Positions 26,493 through 35,238 of a stretch of DNA of 64,000 bases are shown here, in pieces (the stretch's first letter is position 1; the number at the start of each line of letters is the position of its first letter). The notes beneath the pieces were generated by a model that was given only the letters and a program-made list of their open reading frames with translations, searched no databases and was not told where the DNA came from. The position numbers and the translations under genes are program-made. The stretch comes from Mycobacterium sp. AT1 (GTDB lineage: Bacteria > Actinomycetota > Actinomycetes > Mycobacteriales > Mycobacteriaceae). The stretch covers positions 62,001 through 126,000 of the forward strand of contig NZ_MVOC01000048.1 of NCBI RefSeq assembly GCF_002043095.1, given 5' to 3'.

Positions 26493-27412
26493 AGCGGAAA
26501 GGTGACGCCGGTGAGTTCTTCGGACACCGTCCACAGGCGTGCCTGGACGTCCTGGTCGTGGGACTGCTTGCTCGACTGGACCCGCTTCGGGTGGCCGCGC
26601 AGTTCGCGGATGCCGTCGGGCCCGTAGTACTCGGCGCCCCGCACGCCCGGGTCGGTGGCCGCCCTCAAGGTGGCCAGCGCACCCACCTCCGCGCTGTTGG
26701 TGACCAGGCTGGCAAGTGCGCTGAAGCCGGGCAGGCTGGAACCGGGGACGTGGCGCATCAGTTCGGTGTTGGAGATGCCGGGGTGCGCCGCCACGGCGAT
26801 GGTGGCCGCGTCGCGTGCGGCCAGCCTGCGGTTGAGTTCGTAGGTGAACATCAGGTTGGACAGCTTCGACTGGCCGTATGCGGCGACGCGGTTGTACTTG
26901 CGTTCCCACTGCAAATCGTCGAAGTGGATGGCGGCCTGGATGGTGTGCGCGATGCTGGCGACGGCGACGACGCGCGAGCCCTCGACGGGCAGCAGATTCT
27001 CCAGCAGCAGGCCGGTCAGGGCGAACGCGCCGAGGTGGTTGGTGCCGAACTGGAGCTCGAAACCGTCCGCGGTCAGCTGCTTCGGCGGATACATCACGCC
27101 GGCGTTGTTGATGAGCAGATCGACTCGCGGGTAGGCGCTCTTGAGCTCGTCGGCGGCCGCCCGCACGGACTGCAGCGACCCCACGTCGAGCGACTGCACC
27201 GTGACGTCGGCCCGCGGTACCCGACCCTGGATCCTGGCCGCCGCGGCCTTGCCCTTGTCGACGTCGCGGACCGCCATGACGACGTGCGCGCCACGGGTCG
27301 CGAGAACCAGCGCCGTCTCGTAGCCCAGGCCGGTGTTGGAGCCGGTGACGATGGCGACGCGGCCGGTCTGATCGGGTACGTCGGCGGCCGTCCACTTGGT
27401 GTTGGCGCTCAT
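26489..27412 (-). CDS. Short-chain dehydrogenase/reductase (Rv0439c-like)
   Basis: NAD(P)-dependent oxidoreductase of 307 residues; substrate unknown. Rossmann motif TGSNTGLGYETA (about 24-35), NNAGVMYP, and catalytic Tyr-Lys in YGQSKLSN. The protein ends RLWTVSEELTGVTFPL, a tail shared almost exactly with the two SDRs at 34307-36141, showing that the three are paralogs. This copy holds the conserved position between moeA and groEL2 seen in M. tuberculosis. Start ATG 27412; an in-frame GTG four codons upstream is less likely. Overlaps moeA by four bases. Confidence 0.9.
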   Translation of the reverse strand: MSANTKWTAADVPDQTGRVAIVTGSNTGLGYETALVLATRGAHVVMAVRDVDKGKAAAARIQGRVPRADVTVQSLDVGSLQSVRAAADELKSAYPRVDLLINNAGVMYPPKQLTADGFELQFGTNHLGAFALTGLLLENLLPVEGSRVVAVASIAHTIQAAIHFDDLQWERKYNRVAAYGQSKLSNLMFTYELNRRLAARDAATIAVAAHPGISNTELMRHVPGSSLPGFSALASLVTNSAEVGALATLRAATDPGVRGAEYYGPDGIRELRGHPKRVQSSKQSHDQDVQARLWTVSEELTGVTFPL

Positions 27413-27434
27413 GGGCACGACCATACTCAGGGTG

Positions 27435-27932
27435 ATGGTGACACTCGTCGACCCCGCCAACCCACCGAGCCGCAAGGCGCCGATGGTGTGGGCACTGGCC
27501 GCGGCGATCCCATGGGCCGTGCTGTCGGTGGCCCAAGCGGCGTGGCTGGTGTTCGACGGCAGCCGCGGGTGGTGGCACGCGCTCGCGGCCGTCGTCACCG
27601 TGTTCGGCATCGTGACCTTCGTGGTGGTCGCGCCGCTGTGGCGATACCGGGTGCACCGCTGGGACGTCTGCGTCGACGTGCCGACGCCCGCGGTCTTCAC
27701 CAGGACCGGCTGGCTGGTACAGGAACGCCGCATCGCGCCGATCTCCCGGGTCCAGACCGTCGACACCCACCGTGGCCCGCTGGACCGCGTCTTCGGACTG
27801 GCCAACGTCACCGTGACGACCGCGTCGTCGGCGGGGGCGGTGCGCATCGTCGCACTGGACGTCGACGTCGCCGATCGGATCGTCGCGCAGTTGACCGACG
27901 TCGCCGCGATCGGCGACCGGGACGCCACGTGA
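27435..27932 (+). CDS. PH domain membrane protein (YdbS-like)
   Basis: 165-residue membrane protein with two hydrophobic segments (about 17-37 and 48-68) followed by one bacterial PH (bPH2/DUF304) domain starting near residue 75: VDVPTPAVFTRTGWLVQERRIAPISRVQTVDTHRGPLDRVFGLANVTVTTA. This RVQ-VDT-RGPLDRVFGLA pattern is the family hallmark. ATG 27435 is used; further in-frame codons upstream lie in the divergent SDR promoter region. The stop overlaps the next gene (GTGA). Function of YdbS/YdbT pairs is not well defined; a role in envelope homeostasis or resistance to signal peptidase inhibitors has been proposed for relatives. Confidence 0.82.
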   Translation: MVTLVDPANPPSRKAPMVWALAAAIPWAVLSVAQAAWLVFDGSRGWWHALAAVVTVFGIVTFVVVAPLWRYRVHRWDVCVDVPTPAVFTRTGWLVQERRIAPISRVQTVDTHRGPLDRVFGLANVTVTTASSAGAVRIVALDVDVADRIVAQLTDVAAIGDRDAT

Positions 27933-29437
27933 CCTCGCCCGACGTGCAGTGGCGCAGGCTCAGCCCCCGCATGCTGCTGGTCCACCCGGTGCACGAACTG
28001 CTGGGTCAACTGCCCCTGCTGATCGGCTCGGTGGTGCTCGGGTCGGCGACGGGCAACCAGATGTGGTCGGTTGCCGTGCTGGTGCTGCTGATCGTGTTCG
28101 GCGTTGCGCGCTGGTTCACCACCACCTATCGCATCGACGGCGAGCAGATCCAGCGCCGCGAGGGAGTGCTGCAGCGCACGGTGTCGTCGTTGCCGCGCAA
28201 CAGGATTCGATCGGTGTCGACCGACGCCCGGCTGCTGCACCGGCTCCTGGGGTTGACCGTCGTCAAGGTCAGCACCGGCCAGGAGGTCAGGGGTGACGCG
28301 GAATTCGCCCTCGACGCCGTTCGGACGAGCGACGTGCCGGAGCTGCGGGCGATCCTGCTGGCCGACTCGCTGGCGGCGGACTCCCCAGCGGGGCCGCCGC
28401 TGGACCGGGTGATCGCCAGGTGGCAGCCGTCGTGGCTGCGCTACAGCCCCTTGAGCTTCACCGGTCTCGCGATGATCGCCGCCGCAATCGGGCTGGTGTA
28501 TCAGACGGGAGCGGCTGTGGCACTGCAGGATTCGACGCTGGCCCGGGAGGGGGTCGACGCCGCCGAGCGCGTCGGGATCGTGGTCACCGTGGCGGTCGCC
28601 GTCGTCGTGGTGCTGGTGCTCTCGGTCGTGCTGTCGGTCGGCAGGTCCCTGGTGACGTTCGGCAATCTGGTGCTGTCACGGCGCGACGACCACGGCGGCG
28701 CGGGCGTCCTGCACCTCGAGCACGGCTTGCTGCGAGCCCGCGAGCACACCTTCGACATGCGCAGGCTGCGCGGCGGCACCATTCGGGAGCCGCTGCTGGT
28801 GCGAATGTTCGGCGGCGCCCGACTGGACGCGGTGATGACCGGGGTCAACGGATCGGGTGAGGCGTCGCTGCTGTTGCCGCCGTGCCCGGCGGACACGGTT
28901 GTGGGCGTGCTGACCGAGCTGATCGGACGACCCGACGTCGTCGGCGGTGACCTGCTCGGGCACGGTCGCGTCGCGACCCGTCGGCGGTGGACGCGAGCGC
29001 TGTCCATTCCCCTGCTGCTGGGGGTCGCCATGGCCGGGGCCACGTTCGTCGTCGCGATACCGCCTATCGCCTGGGTGGCGTGGGCGGTGGTGACGGTCGT
29101 CGCCGCGTTTCTGGCCGCCGATCGTGCGCGTGCGCTTGGTCACCGCAGCGGCGGTGGTTGGTTGGTGGCGAGGGCCGGGAGCCTGGAGCGCCGCCGCGAC
29201 TGCATCGCCACGGCGGGCATCATCGGCTGGACGGTGCGTCAGACGTACTTTCAGCGGCGCGCGGGCGTTGCGACCTTGGTGGCGGCGACCGCAGCGGGCG
29301 TGAAGGGATACCGGGTGCTCGACGTTCCCGCGGAGCTGGCGTGGTCGGTGGCGGCGTCGGCGTCACCATGGCTCTACGACAACGACTGGGCCCGCGATCG
29401 ACGGGGCCCGAGTTGCGCTGACACGTATGCCGTTTAA
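27929..29437 (+). CDS. PH domain membrane protein with tandem bPH2 domains (YdbT-like)
   Basis: 502-residue multi-domain membrane protein. It starts with GTG inside the previous stop (GTGA). Paired hydrophobic segments (about 28-65, 170-192, 207-232, 352-390) alternate with three bPH2-like domains; the first reads RIDGEQIQRREGVLQRTVSSLPRNRIRSVSTDARLLHRLLGLTVVKVSTG and the last begins WLVARAGSLERRRDC. This is the usual partner of the smaller YdbS-like protein just upstream. The frame is open far upstream, but that part is antisense to the SDR. No enzymatic motifs seen. Ends ten bases inside the upstream reading frame of the HAD gene. Confidence 0.82.
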   Translation: MTSPDVQWRRLSPRMLLVHPVHELLGQLPLLIGSVVLGSATGNQMWSVAVLVLLIVFGVARWFTTTYRIDGEQIQRREGVLQRTVSSLPRNRIRSVSTDARLLHRLLGLTVVKVSTGQEVRGDAEFALDAVRTSDVPELRAILLADSLAADSPAGPPLDRVIARWQPSWLRYSPLSFTGLAMIAAAIGLVYQTGAAVALQDSTLAREGVDAAERVGIVVTVAVAVVVVLVLSVVLSVGRSLVTFGNLVLSRRDDHGGAGVLHLEHGLLRAREHTFDMRRLRGGTIREPLLVRMFGGARLDAVMTGVNGSGEASLLLPPCPADTVVGVLTELIGRPDVVGGDLLGHGRVATRRRWTRALSIPLLLGVAMAGATFVVAIPPIAWVAWAVVTVVAAFLAADRARALGHRSGGGWLVARAGSLERRRDCIATAGIIGWTVRQTYFQRRAGVATLVAATAAGVKGYRVLDVPAELAWSVAASASPWLYDNDWARDRRGPSCADTYAV

Positions 29438-29447
29438 CCTCGGCACC

Positions 29448-30260
29448 ATGGCTATCGGTGGAGTGCTGTTCGACATCGATGGCGTCCTGGTGACGTCGTG
29501 GAAGCCCATCGAAGGTGCGGCGGACACGCTGCGGGTCCTCGCCGACCACCAGATCGCAAGGACGTACCTGACCAACACCACCACCAAGACCCGCGCTCAG
29601 ATCGCCGAACTGTTGACCGAAGCCGGGATGGAGGTCGCCGCGGACGAGGTGATCACCGCGGCCGTGCTGACCGCCAACTACGTCAGAGACCGCTATCCAG
29701 GAGCCAAGTGCTTTCTGGTCAACAGCGGCCAGATCGCCGAGGACATGCACGGCGTCGACGTCGTCTACCCCCACCAGGTGACCGGTGCCAACCCGGACAC
29801 CCCCGACGTCGTCCTGCTTGGCGGCGCCGGATCGGAGTACGACCACGTCACGCTGAGTCGGGTCTACGACTGGATGGCGCGGGGAGTTCCGGTCGTGGCG
29901 ATGCACCGCAGCACGGCGTGGAACACCACCGAGGGGCTGCGCGTCGACACCGGCATGTACCTCATCGGCATGGAGCAGACGTCGGGTCGCAAGGTCACCG
30001 CCGTCGGCAAGCCCGCGCCGGAGGGCTTCCTCGCCGCGGCGGGCAGGCTCGGCGTCGACCCGGAGGAGATGTACGTCGTCGGCGACGACCTCAACAACGA
30101 CGTCCTCGCCGGGCAGGTGGTTGGCATGGCCGGCGTGCTGGTGCGCACCGGGAAGTTTCGGCAGGACACGTTGGATCGTTGGGCGGCAGACGAATTCGCC
30201 ATGCAGCCCAACTACGTCATCGACTCGGTTGCAGACCTGCCGGAGCTGTTGGGGCTCTAG
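29448..30260 (+). CDS. HAD-IIA family phosphatase (LHPP/NagD-like)
   Basis: Haloacid dehalogenase-type hydrolase of 270 residues from ATG 29448. Motif I reads VLFDIDGVLVTSW with the DxD nucleophile/acid pair, motif II LTNTTTKTRAQI, the conserved Lys in VGKPAPEGF, and motif IV VVGDDLNNDVLAG. The C2-cap between motifs II and III places it with NagD/LHPP phosphatases, acting on small phosphate esters or phospholysine/phosphohistidine in relatives. Another ATG at 29427 would overlap the PH gene by 11 bases. Its 3' end overlaps the convergent helicase gene by four bases. Confidence 0.86.
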   Translation: MAIGGVLFDIDGVLVTSWKPIEGAADTLRVLADHQIARTYLTNTTTKTRAQIAELLTEAGMEVAADEVITAAVLTANYVRDRYPGAKCFLVNSGQIAEDMHGVDVVYPHQVTGANPDTPDVVLLGGAGSEYDHVTLSRVYDWMARGVPVVAMHRSTAWNTTEGLRVDTGMYLIGMEQTSGRKVTAVGKPAPEGFLAAAGRLGVDPEEMYVVGDDLNNDVLAGQVVGMAGVLVRTGKFRQDTLDRWAADEFAMQPNYVIDSVADLPELLGL

Positions 30261-31951
30261 GCCCGCAGCGAGCGGACCGCCTCGATGCGCGCCGTGATCT
30301 GGTCGGAGTTGGCCGCCGCCAACACCGGCCCGCCGCAGATCCGGCGCAGCTCGTTGTGAATCCAGCCGTGCGGCTTGCCGGTGCGATGATGCGCGAGGGT
30401 CACCAGAGCGTTGAGTTCACGACGCAGATCGCGCAGCTGACCATGGGTGGTTGACCGCACCGGAACCGTGCCGCCTGCGGCCGTCCGCTTGTCGAGCTGC
30501 TCTTCCTGCCTGCGCCGCAACAGATCTCGCATCTGCGTTGAGTCCAGGAGGCCGGGGATGCCGAGGTAGTCGGCCTCCTCGTCGCTGCCCGACGGCGTCG
30601 CCGTGCCGAATGACGAGCCGTCGAAGATGACCTGATCCAATTCGGCTTCCGCGCCGAGCATCTCGAAGCCGTTGTCCAGCTCGCTCGGCTCGTTCTTCTG
30701 CTTCTCTTCGTACTCCTCGTCCCACTCGTCGCCTTGGGACTCGCGATGCGGCTTTCCGAGCACGTGGTTGCGCTGCGCCTCCATCTCGCTGGCCAGCTGC
30801 AACAAGTTGGGCACCGACGGCAAGAAGATGCTCGCGGTCTCGCCGGGGCGGCGGGAGCGCACGTAGCGGCCGATGGCCTGGGCGAAGAACAACGGGGTCG
30901 ACGCGCTGGTCGCGTAGACGCCCACCGTCAGCCGGGGCACGTCGACGCCTTCGGACACCATGCGTACCGCGACGAGCCAGCGGCTGGTGCCCTGGGAGTA
31001 CGCGGTGATGCGATCCGAGGACCCGGGGTCGTCGGACAGCACGACCGTCGGCGCCTCGCCGGTGATGGTGGTGAGCAGGCCGGCGTAGGCCCTGGCCGCC
31101 GTCTGGTCCGAGGCGATGATCATGCCGCCGGCGTCCGGGACGTGCTGGCGCTTCTGCTGCAGTCGTTTGTCGGCTGCGGCGATCACGGCGGGCATCCACT
31201 CACCCGCCGGGTTGAGCACCGTGCGCCACGCGCGGGCGGTCTGTTCGGCGTTGAGCGGTTCGCCGAGGCGGGCGGCGTGTTCTTCGCCTGCGCTGTCGCG
31301 CCACCGAGATTCACCCGAATAGGCCAGGAAGACGACCGGCCGCACCACTCCGTCGGCCAGCGCGTCGGCGTAGCCGTAGACGTGGTCGGCCTGCGAACGT
31401 TCGAGACCGTCGGGCCCCCGCTCGTAGTTGACGAACGGGATGGGGCTGTCGTCGCTGCGGAACGGTGTACCGGTCAGCGACAGCCTGCGCGTCGCGTCGT
31501 CGAACGCCTCGCGAATCGCCTCGCCCCAACTCTTGGCGTCGCCGCCGTGGTGGATTTCGTCGAACACGACCAGGGTCTTGCGGTTCTCGGTGCGCACCCG
31601 GTGACGTCCCGGGTGGCTGGCCACCTGTGCATAGGTGACGACGACGCCGTGGTACTCGTCGGAGTTGTGGGCCGAGCTGTTGCTGAACTTGGGGTCCAAG
31701 TTGATGCCGAGCGTGGCGGCCGACTTCGCCCACTGAATCTTGAGGTGTTCGGTGGGCACCACGATCGTGATGCGTTCGACGGTGCCGTCGCCGAGCAGTT
31801 CCCCGGCAATGCGCAGCGCAAAGGTCGTCTTACCCGCGCCAGGGGTCGCCACCGCGAGGAAGTCCCGAGGCGCTGCCGTCAGATACTTCACCATGGCCCG
31901 ACGTTGCCAGCCCCGCAACGCTTGGGTGCTGGGCGCTGCATAACCCTGCAC
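30257..31951 (-). CDS. DEAD/DEAH-box helicase (SSL2/type III restriction-like)
   Basis: Superfamily 2 helicase-like ATPase of 564 residues conserved in actinobacteria. Motif I AVATPGAGKTTFA (about 33-45), Ia IVVPTEHLKIQW, II VVFDEIHHGG (DEIH), III RLSLTGTPFRSD, and in the second RecA domain VRMVSEGVDVPRLTVGVYAT and motif VI QAIGRYVRSRRPGE. The C-terminal 170 residues include an acidic charged stretch (GDEWDEEYEEKQKNE) and the tail HGQLRDLRRELNALV, with no nuclease motif visible. GTG start at 31951. It stands alone, convergent with the HAD gene, with no restriction or methylase genes nearby, so a general nucleic acid role is more likely than defence. Confidence 0.85.
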   Translation of the reverse strand: MQGYAAPSTQALRGWQRRAMVKYLTAAPRDFLAVATPGAGKTTFALRIAGELLGDGTVERITIVVPTEHLKIQWAKSAATLGINLDPKFSNSSAHNSDEYHGVVVTYAQVASHPGRHRVRTENRKTLVVFDEIHHGGDAKSWGEAIREAFDDATRRLSLTGTPFRSDDSPIPFVNYERGPDGLERSQADHVYGYADALADGVVRPVVFLAYSGESRWRDSAGEEHAARLGEPLNAEQTARAWRTVLNPAGEWMPAVIAAADKRLQQKRQHVPDAGGMIIASDQTAARAYAGLLTTITGEAPTVVLSDDPGSSDRITAYSQGTSRWLVAVRMVSEGVDVPRLTVGVYATSASTPLFFAQAIGRYVRSRRPGETASIFLPSVPNLLQLASEMEAQRNHVLGKPHRESQGDEWDEEYEEKQKNEPSELDNGFEMLGAEAELDQVIFDGSSFGTATPSGSDEEADYLGIPGLLDSTQMRDLLRRRQEEQLDKRTAAGGTVPVRSTTHGQLRDLRRELNALVTLAHHRTGKPHGWIHNELRRICGGPVLAAANSDQITARIEAVRSLRA

Positions 31952-32045
31952 CCGGAGACTCCTATCTGATCGAAGGGCAGTCTAGGGCAAGGGGTTACGT
32001 GATCGCATTCCCGCAGGGCGTGTCCTGTGGATAGCCAGGCGTGTC

Positions 32046-32097
32046 ACCGTCGCAAAGCGCACGTGAACCCTGCGCCAGGAGGCGTGACTGCGACGGT
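32046..32097. repeat. Inverted repeat in helicase/deacetylase intergenic region
   Basis: Within the 262-base gap between the divergent helicase and deacetylase genes, ACCGTCGCA (32046-32054) and TGCGACGGT (32089-32097) form a perfect 9-bp inverted repeat around a 34-base loop. It could be part of a leader structure or a regulator site for either gene. No family of RNA element was recognised, and nothing else in the gap stood out. Confidence 0.3.
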
Positions 32098-32213
32098 CGC
32101 CGCGGCGAGTCCGACGGCGCCGAGCAAATTGGCCGGATGGTCGACAACGGTCGTCCAGGGGTTTGCCACCTCGCTGGCATAGAGGGCTCAGGCTGCCCGC
32201 CTACGGTTCGCCC

Positions 32214-33005
32214 ATGGTCACCCGCAGGACGTTCCTGACGACGCTGACGGGCGCGGCTGTCGTGGTGGGGACGGGCGTCCATATGCCCGCGGCGGCCGCT
32301 GCGTCGGGCATGGGCCCCAGCGCGGTGCCTGTGGCGGATCTCGCCCGTCAACCGACGCAGTGGGGGATGTCCCTGCCGGGGATCGTGACGACGTTCAGTC
32401 CGACCGGGCGCCAGCTCGCCCTGACCTTCGACGCCTGCGACCGGGCGTGTGACGACGGGTTGCTGGACACCCTCCAACGCAACGGCGTCCCGGCGCTGCT
32501 GTTCGTGTGTTCGAAGTGGATCGACGCGAATCCGGGTCGAACCGAGCAGTTGGCCGCCAATCCACTGTTCGAGATCGGGAACCACGGCACTCGACACGTC
32601 CCCCTGTCGGTCACCGGGCGGTCGGCCTACGGCATCGCGGGCACGGGGTCAGCGAGCGAGGTGGTCGACGAGGTGTCCGGCGAACAGGCCCGGCTGACGG
32701 CGCTGACCGGCAAGGCGCCGACCTTCTTCCGTACGGGCACCGCGCACTACGACGACGTCGCCGTGCAGATCGTTCACGACCTGGGTCTGACCCCGGTCGG
32801 CTTCTCGGTCAACGCCGACGCCGGTGCGACGGCGCCTGCCGCCGCGGTGAGCGCCGCGATCGCGCACGCGGCGCCGGGGTCGATCGTGCTGGCCCACGTG
32901 AACCACCCCCGCTCGGGCACCGGCGCCGGCGTCGCCGCCGCAGTTCCGGCGATGCTGGCGGCCGGATGGCAGTTCGTCCCGCTGGCCGGCCAAGCGCTTC
33001 GGTGA
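32214..33005 (+). CDS. Tat-exported polysaccharide deacetylase (NodB-like)
   Basis: 263-residue predicted metal-dependent deacetylase of cell-wall or extracellular glycans. ATG 32214 gives a Tat signal peptide TRRTFLTTLTGAAVV with the twin arginines, cut after the AAAAA stretch near residue 33. The NodB domain begins RQLALTFDACDRACDDGLLD; the motif TFDAC replaces TFDDG, a variant known from a subgroup of this family. The metal-binding pair is visible in GNHGTRHVPLS (HxxxH). The SAYGIAGTGSA and FFRTGTAHYDD stretches also match that subgroup. No neighbour suggests a glycan pathway. The cupin gene converges 9 bases downstream. Confidence 0.85.
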   Translation: MVTRRTFLTTLTGAAVVVGTGVHMPAAAAASGMGPSAVPVADLARQPTQWGMSLPGIVTTFSPTGRQLALTFDACDRACDDGLLDTLQRNGVPALLFVCSKWIDANPGRTEQLAANPLFEIGNHGTRHVPLSVTGRSAYGIAGTGSASEVVDEVSGEQARLTALTGKAPTFFRTGTAHYDDVAVQIVHDLGLTPVGFSVNADAGATAPAAAVSAAIAHAAPGSIVLAHVNHPRSGTGAGVAAAVPAMLAAGWQFVPLAGQALR

Positions 33006-33014
33006 GTTGACCGC

Positions 33015-33509
33015 TCAGACGAAGTGGTTGTCGTTGGCGAAGAACCACGCCGCGCGTTCCTCGTCGGTCAGCTCACCAAGGTGTGCCAGTCCCTCGAAGT
33101 ATTGCTCCCGTGGTGCGCCAGGGGCGAACAACATCAGGATCGACGCCGGTTCGTCGGCCTCGTTGCGGAAGCCGTGGATGCCGCCGGGCGGCACGTAGAG
33201 GAAGTCGCCTTGGTGTCCGTCGACCCAGTCCTTGCCGTCGTGGAGCCGCATCCGCCCGGACAGGACGAAGAACGATTCGGACATGGCGCGGTGGAAGTGC
33301 GGCCCCGGTCCGCCCGCCTTGGCGGCGAGGTCGACGCGGTACAGCCCGTAGTCGCCGTCGGTCTTCTTCTGGTCGGCGAGGTAGTGGTACTGAACGAGCC
33401 CGAAGGAGTCGTGGTCGGCGGGTTGGTCGGCGCGGCGCAGCGACGCGGAGACCTCCGGTTCGTCCTCGGTGTAGCGGGCCGGGGGATAGGGCGGCACGAT
33501 CAGCGACAC
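33015..33509 (-). CDS. Cupin domain protein
   Basis: 164-residue single cupin. Motif 1 is PGPHFHRAMSESFFVLSGRMRLHDG (about 68-92) with HxHx6E metal ligands, and motif 2 is GDFLYVPPGGIHGFRNE with the final His. Such proteins range from dioxygenases to isomerases and sugar-binding regulators, and nothing in the sequence decides between them. The last 30 residues (GELTDEERAAWFFANDNHFV) are outside the barrel. GTG start at 33509; the thioesterase-like gene starts 44 bases away on the other strand, so a shared promoter region is likely. Confidence 0.8.
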   Translation of the reverse strand: MSLIVPPYPPARYTEDEPEVSASLRRADQPADHDSFGLVQYHYLADQKKTDGDYGLYRVDLAAKAGGPGPHFHRAMSESFFVLSGRMRLHDGKDWVDGHQGDFLYVPPGGIHGFRNEADEPASILMLFAPGAPREQYFEGLAHLGELTDEERAAWFFANDNHFV

Positions 33510-33553
33510 GCCTGCCAGTCTGCTCGATCTCCGCCGGGGGTAGACAGGATTCG

Positions 33554-34300
33554 ATGACCAACGCCGAACGACCGCTGAGCCCGCTACCCACCGCCGGCTA
33601 CGTCTACCAGACGTCGTGGCCGGTGGCGACCGGTGACGTCGACGACCAGTTGCGGCTCCGCCTGGACGGGGTGGCCCGCTACATCCAGGAGGCCGGCGCG
33701 GAGAACCTCGTCGACGCCGGCGAAGCCGAAGCCCACCCGCACTGGATCGTCAACCGCACCGTCGTCGACGTGCACGAGGCGATCGAATGGCCCACCGAGG
33801 TCACCCTGCGGCGGTGGTGTTCGGCGCTGTCGTCGCGGTGGTGCACCATGCGCGTCGACCTCGTCGGCGCCGAGGGAGGGCGCATCGAGACCGAGGGATT
33901 CTGGATCGCGATCAACGAGAAGACCCTCACCCCGTTGCGGGTCTCGGACAGCCTGATCGCGAAGTTCGCCACCACGACCACCGAACACCGGCTCAAGTGG
34001 GGCAAGTGGCTCGCCGACCCCGGCGACGTGGACACCACCATGGCATTTCCGTTGCGCCGCACCGACGTCGACGTCTTTCAGCACGTCACCAACACCGCGT
34101 ACTGGCACGCCATCCACGAGGTGATGGCGCTTGAGCCCGACGTCTGTGTCCCGCCCTACCGGGCGGTGGTCGAATACCGCCGACCCATTCAGTACGGGGA
34201 GGACGTCACCATCGGCTACGTGCGGCGCGGCGACGACGTCCACATCGGCTTGAGCGTCGGCGCGGACGTGCGCGCCGCGGCGCTGTTGCGCAAGCTGTAG
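33554..34300 (+). CDS. Acyl-ACP thioesterase-like protein (double hotdog)
   Basis: 248-residue protein with two tandem hotdog domains resembling FatA/FatB-type acyl-ACP thioesterases. The first hotdog contains GDVDDQLRLRLDGVARYIQEAGAEN, and the second LRRTDVDVFQHVTNTAYWHAIHEV, where the Asn and His of NTAYWH are the likely catalytic residues. Predicted to hydrolyse acyl thioesters in the cytoplasm; chain length unknown. The open frame starts at 33083, antisense to the cupin gene; ATG 33554 fits the family N-terminus. It converges on the first of two SDR genes, six bases apart. Confidence 0.83.
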   Translation: MTNAERPLSPLPTAGYVYQTSWPVATGDVDDQLRLRLDGVARYIQEAGAENLVDAGEAEAHPHWIVNRTVVDVHEAIEWPTEVTLRRWCSALSSRWCTMRVDLVGAEGGRIETEGFWIAINEKTLTPLRVSDSLIAKFATTTTEHRLKWGKWLADPGDVDTTMAFPLRRTDVDVFQHVTNTAYWHAIHEVMALEPDVCVPPYRAVVEYRRPIQYGEDVTIGYVRRGDDVHIGLSVGADVRAAALLRKL

Positions 34301-34306
34301 ACGGGG

Positions 34307-35203
34307 CTAGACCGGGAAGGTCACGCCCGTCAGCTCCTCGGACACCGTCCACAGTCGGCGTTGCAGGGCGAGGTCGTGTGAGCGGTCGCTGGAGGAGACG
34401 ATCTTCGGGTAGCCGCGTGTCTCGCCGAAACCGTCGGGACCGTAGTACTCGCCGCCGAGGACGCCGGGATCGGTTGCCGCCCGCAGCGTGGGCAGCGCAC
34501 CCATCGCGGGCGACTGCCCGATCAGCGGGACGACCAGATTGAAGATCGGCAGCAGCGGGGCAGGCACGTTGCGGCCCAGTTCGGTATTCGAACCGCCGGG
34601 GTGAGCGGCCGCGGCAAGCGTCGTGCCGTGGTGGGCGAGCCGTCGCTGCAGTTCGTAGGTGAACATCAAATTGGCGAGTTTGGCCTGGCCGTAGGCCCGG
34701 ACCCGGTGGTAGCCGTTGTCCCACTGCAGGTCGTCGAAGTGGATGTCGGCGAGGATGCGATGGCCGAGGCTACTGACCGTGACCACACGCGAACCCGCCA
34801 CCGGGAGGAGCCGCTCGAGTAGTAGTCCGGTCAGCGCGAAGTGCCCGAGATGGTTCGTGCCGAACTGGAGCTCGAAGCCGTCCTTGGTGGTGGCTTTCGG
34901 TGTCCACATGACCCCGGCGTTGTTGACCAGCAGGTCGAGGTGGTCGAACCGGGACTTCAGTTCGTCGGCGGCGGTGCGGACCGAGGCCAGGGACGTCAGG
35001 TCGAGCTCGACGACCGAGACGTCGCCACCGATGCGTGCGGCGGCCTGCTTGCCCTTCTCGAGGTTGCGTACGGCGAGGACGACGTGGGCGCCGTTGGCGG
35101 CGAGCGCCGCAGCTGTCTCATAGCCCAGGCCGGTGTTGGCTCCGGTGACGACGGCGATGCGACCGGTCTGGTCGGGGATGTCAGCGGTGGTCCAATTGCT
35201 CAT
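34307..35203 (-). CDS. Short-chain dehydrogenase/reductase, paralog 2
   Basis: 298-residue NAD(P)-dependent SDR. Motifs: TGANTGLGYETAAAL (about 20-34), NNAGVMWTP, ELQFGTNHLGHFALTG, catalytic YGQAKLAN, and the shared family tail RRLWTVSEELTGVTFPV. Very similar to the SDR 35 bases upstream (35239-36141) and to the copy beside moeA. The frame runs upstream through that neighbour, but ATG 35203 preceded by GAGGAACC is the natural start. Both SDRs read away from the TetR gene at 36235 and are probably one operon under its control. Substrate unknown. Confidence 0.88.
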   Translation of the reverse strand: MSNWTTADIPDQTGRIAVVTGANTGLGYETAAALAANGAHVVLAVRNLEKGKQAAARIGGDVSVVELDLTSLASVRTAADELKSRFDHLDLLVNNAGVMWTPKATTKDGFELQFGTNHLGHFALTGLLLERLLPVAGSRVVTVSSLGHRILADIHFDDLQWDNGYHRVRAYGQAKLANLMFTYELQRRLAHHGTTLAAAAHPGGSNTELGRNVPAPLLPIFNLVVPLIGQSPAMGALPTLRAATDPGVLGGEYYGPDGFGETRGYPKIVSSSDRSHDLALQRRLWTVSEELTGVTFPV

Positions 35204-35238
35204 GAGTGGTTCCTCGAGTCGGGGTGGATGTAGGGGTT

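Noticed and set aside
26493..27770. Upstream extension of the moeA reading frame by about 400 codons
   Set aside because: The extension is an out-of-frame shadow of the SDR gene; the ATG at 26492 overlaps the SDR stop and matches the MoeA N-terminus.
26558..27928. Upstream extension of the YdbT-like frame
   Set aside because: Antisense to the SDR and out of frame with the YdbS-like gene; the GTG overlapping that gene's stop is the better start.
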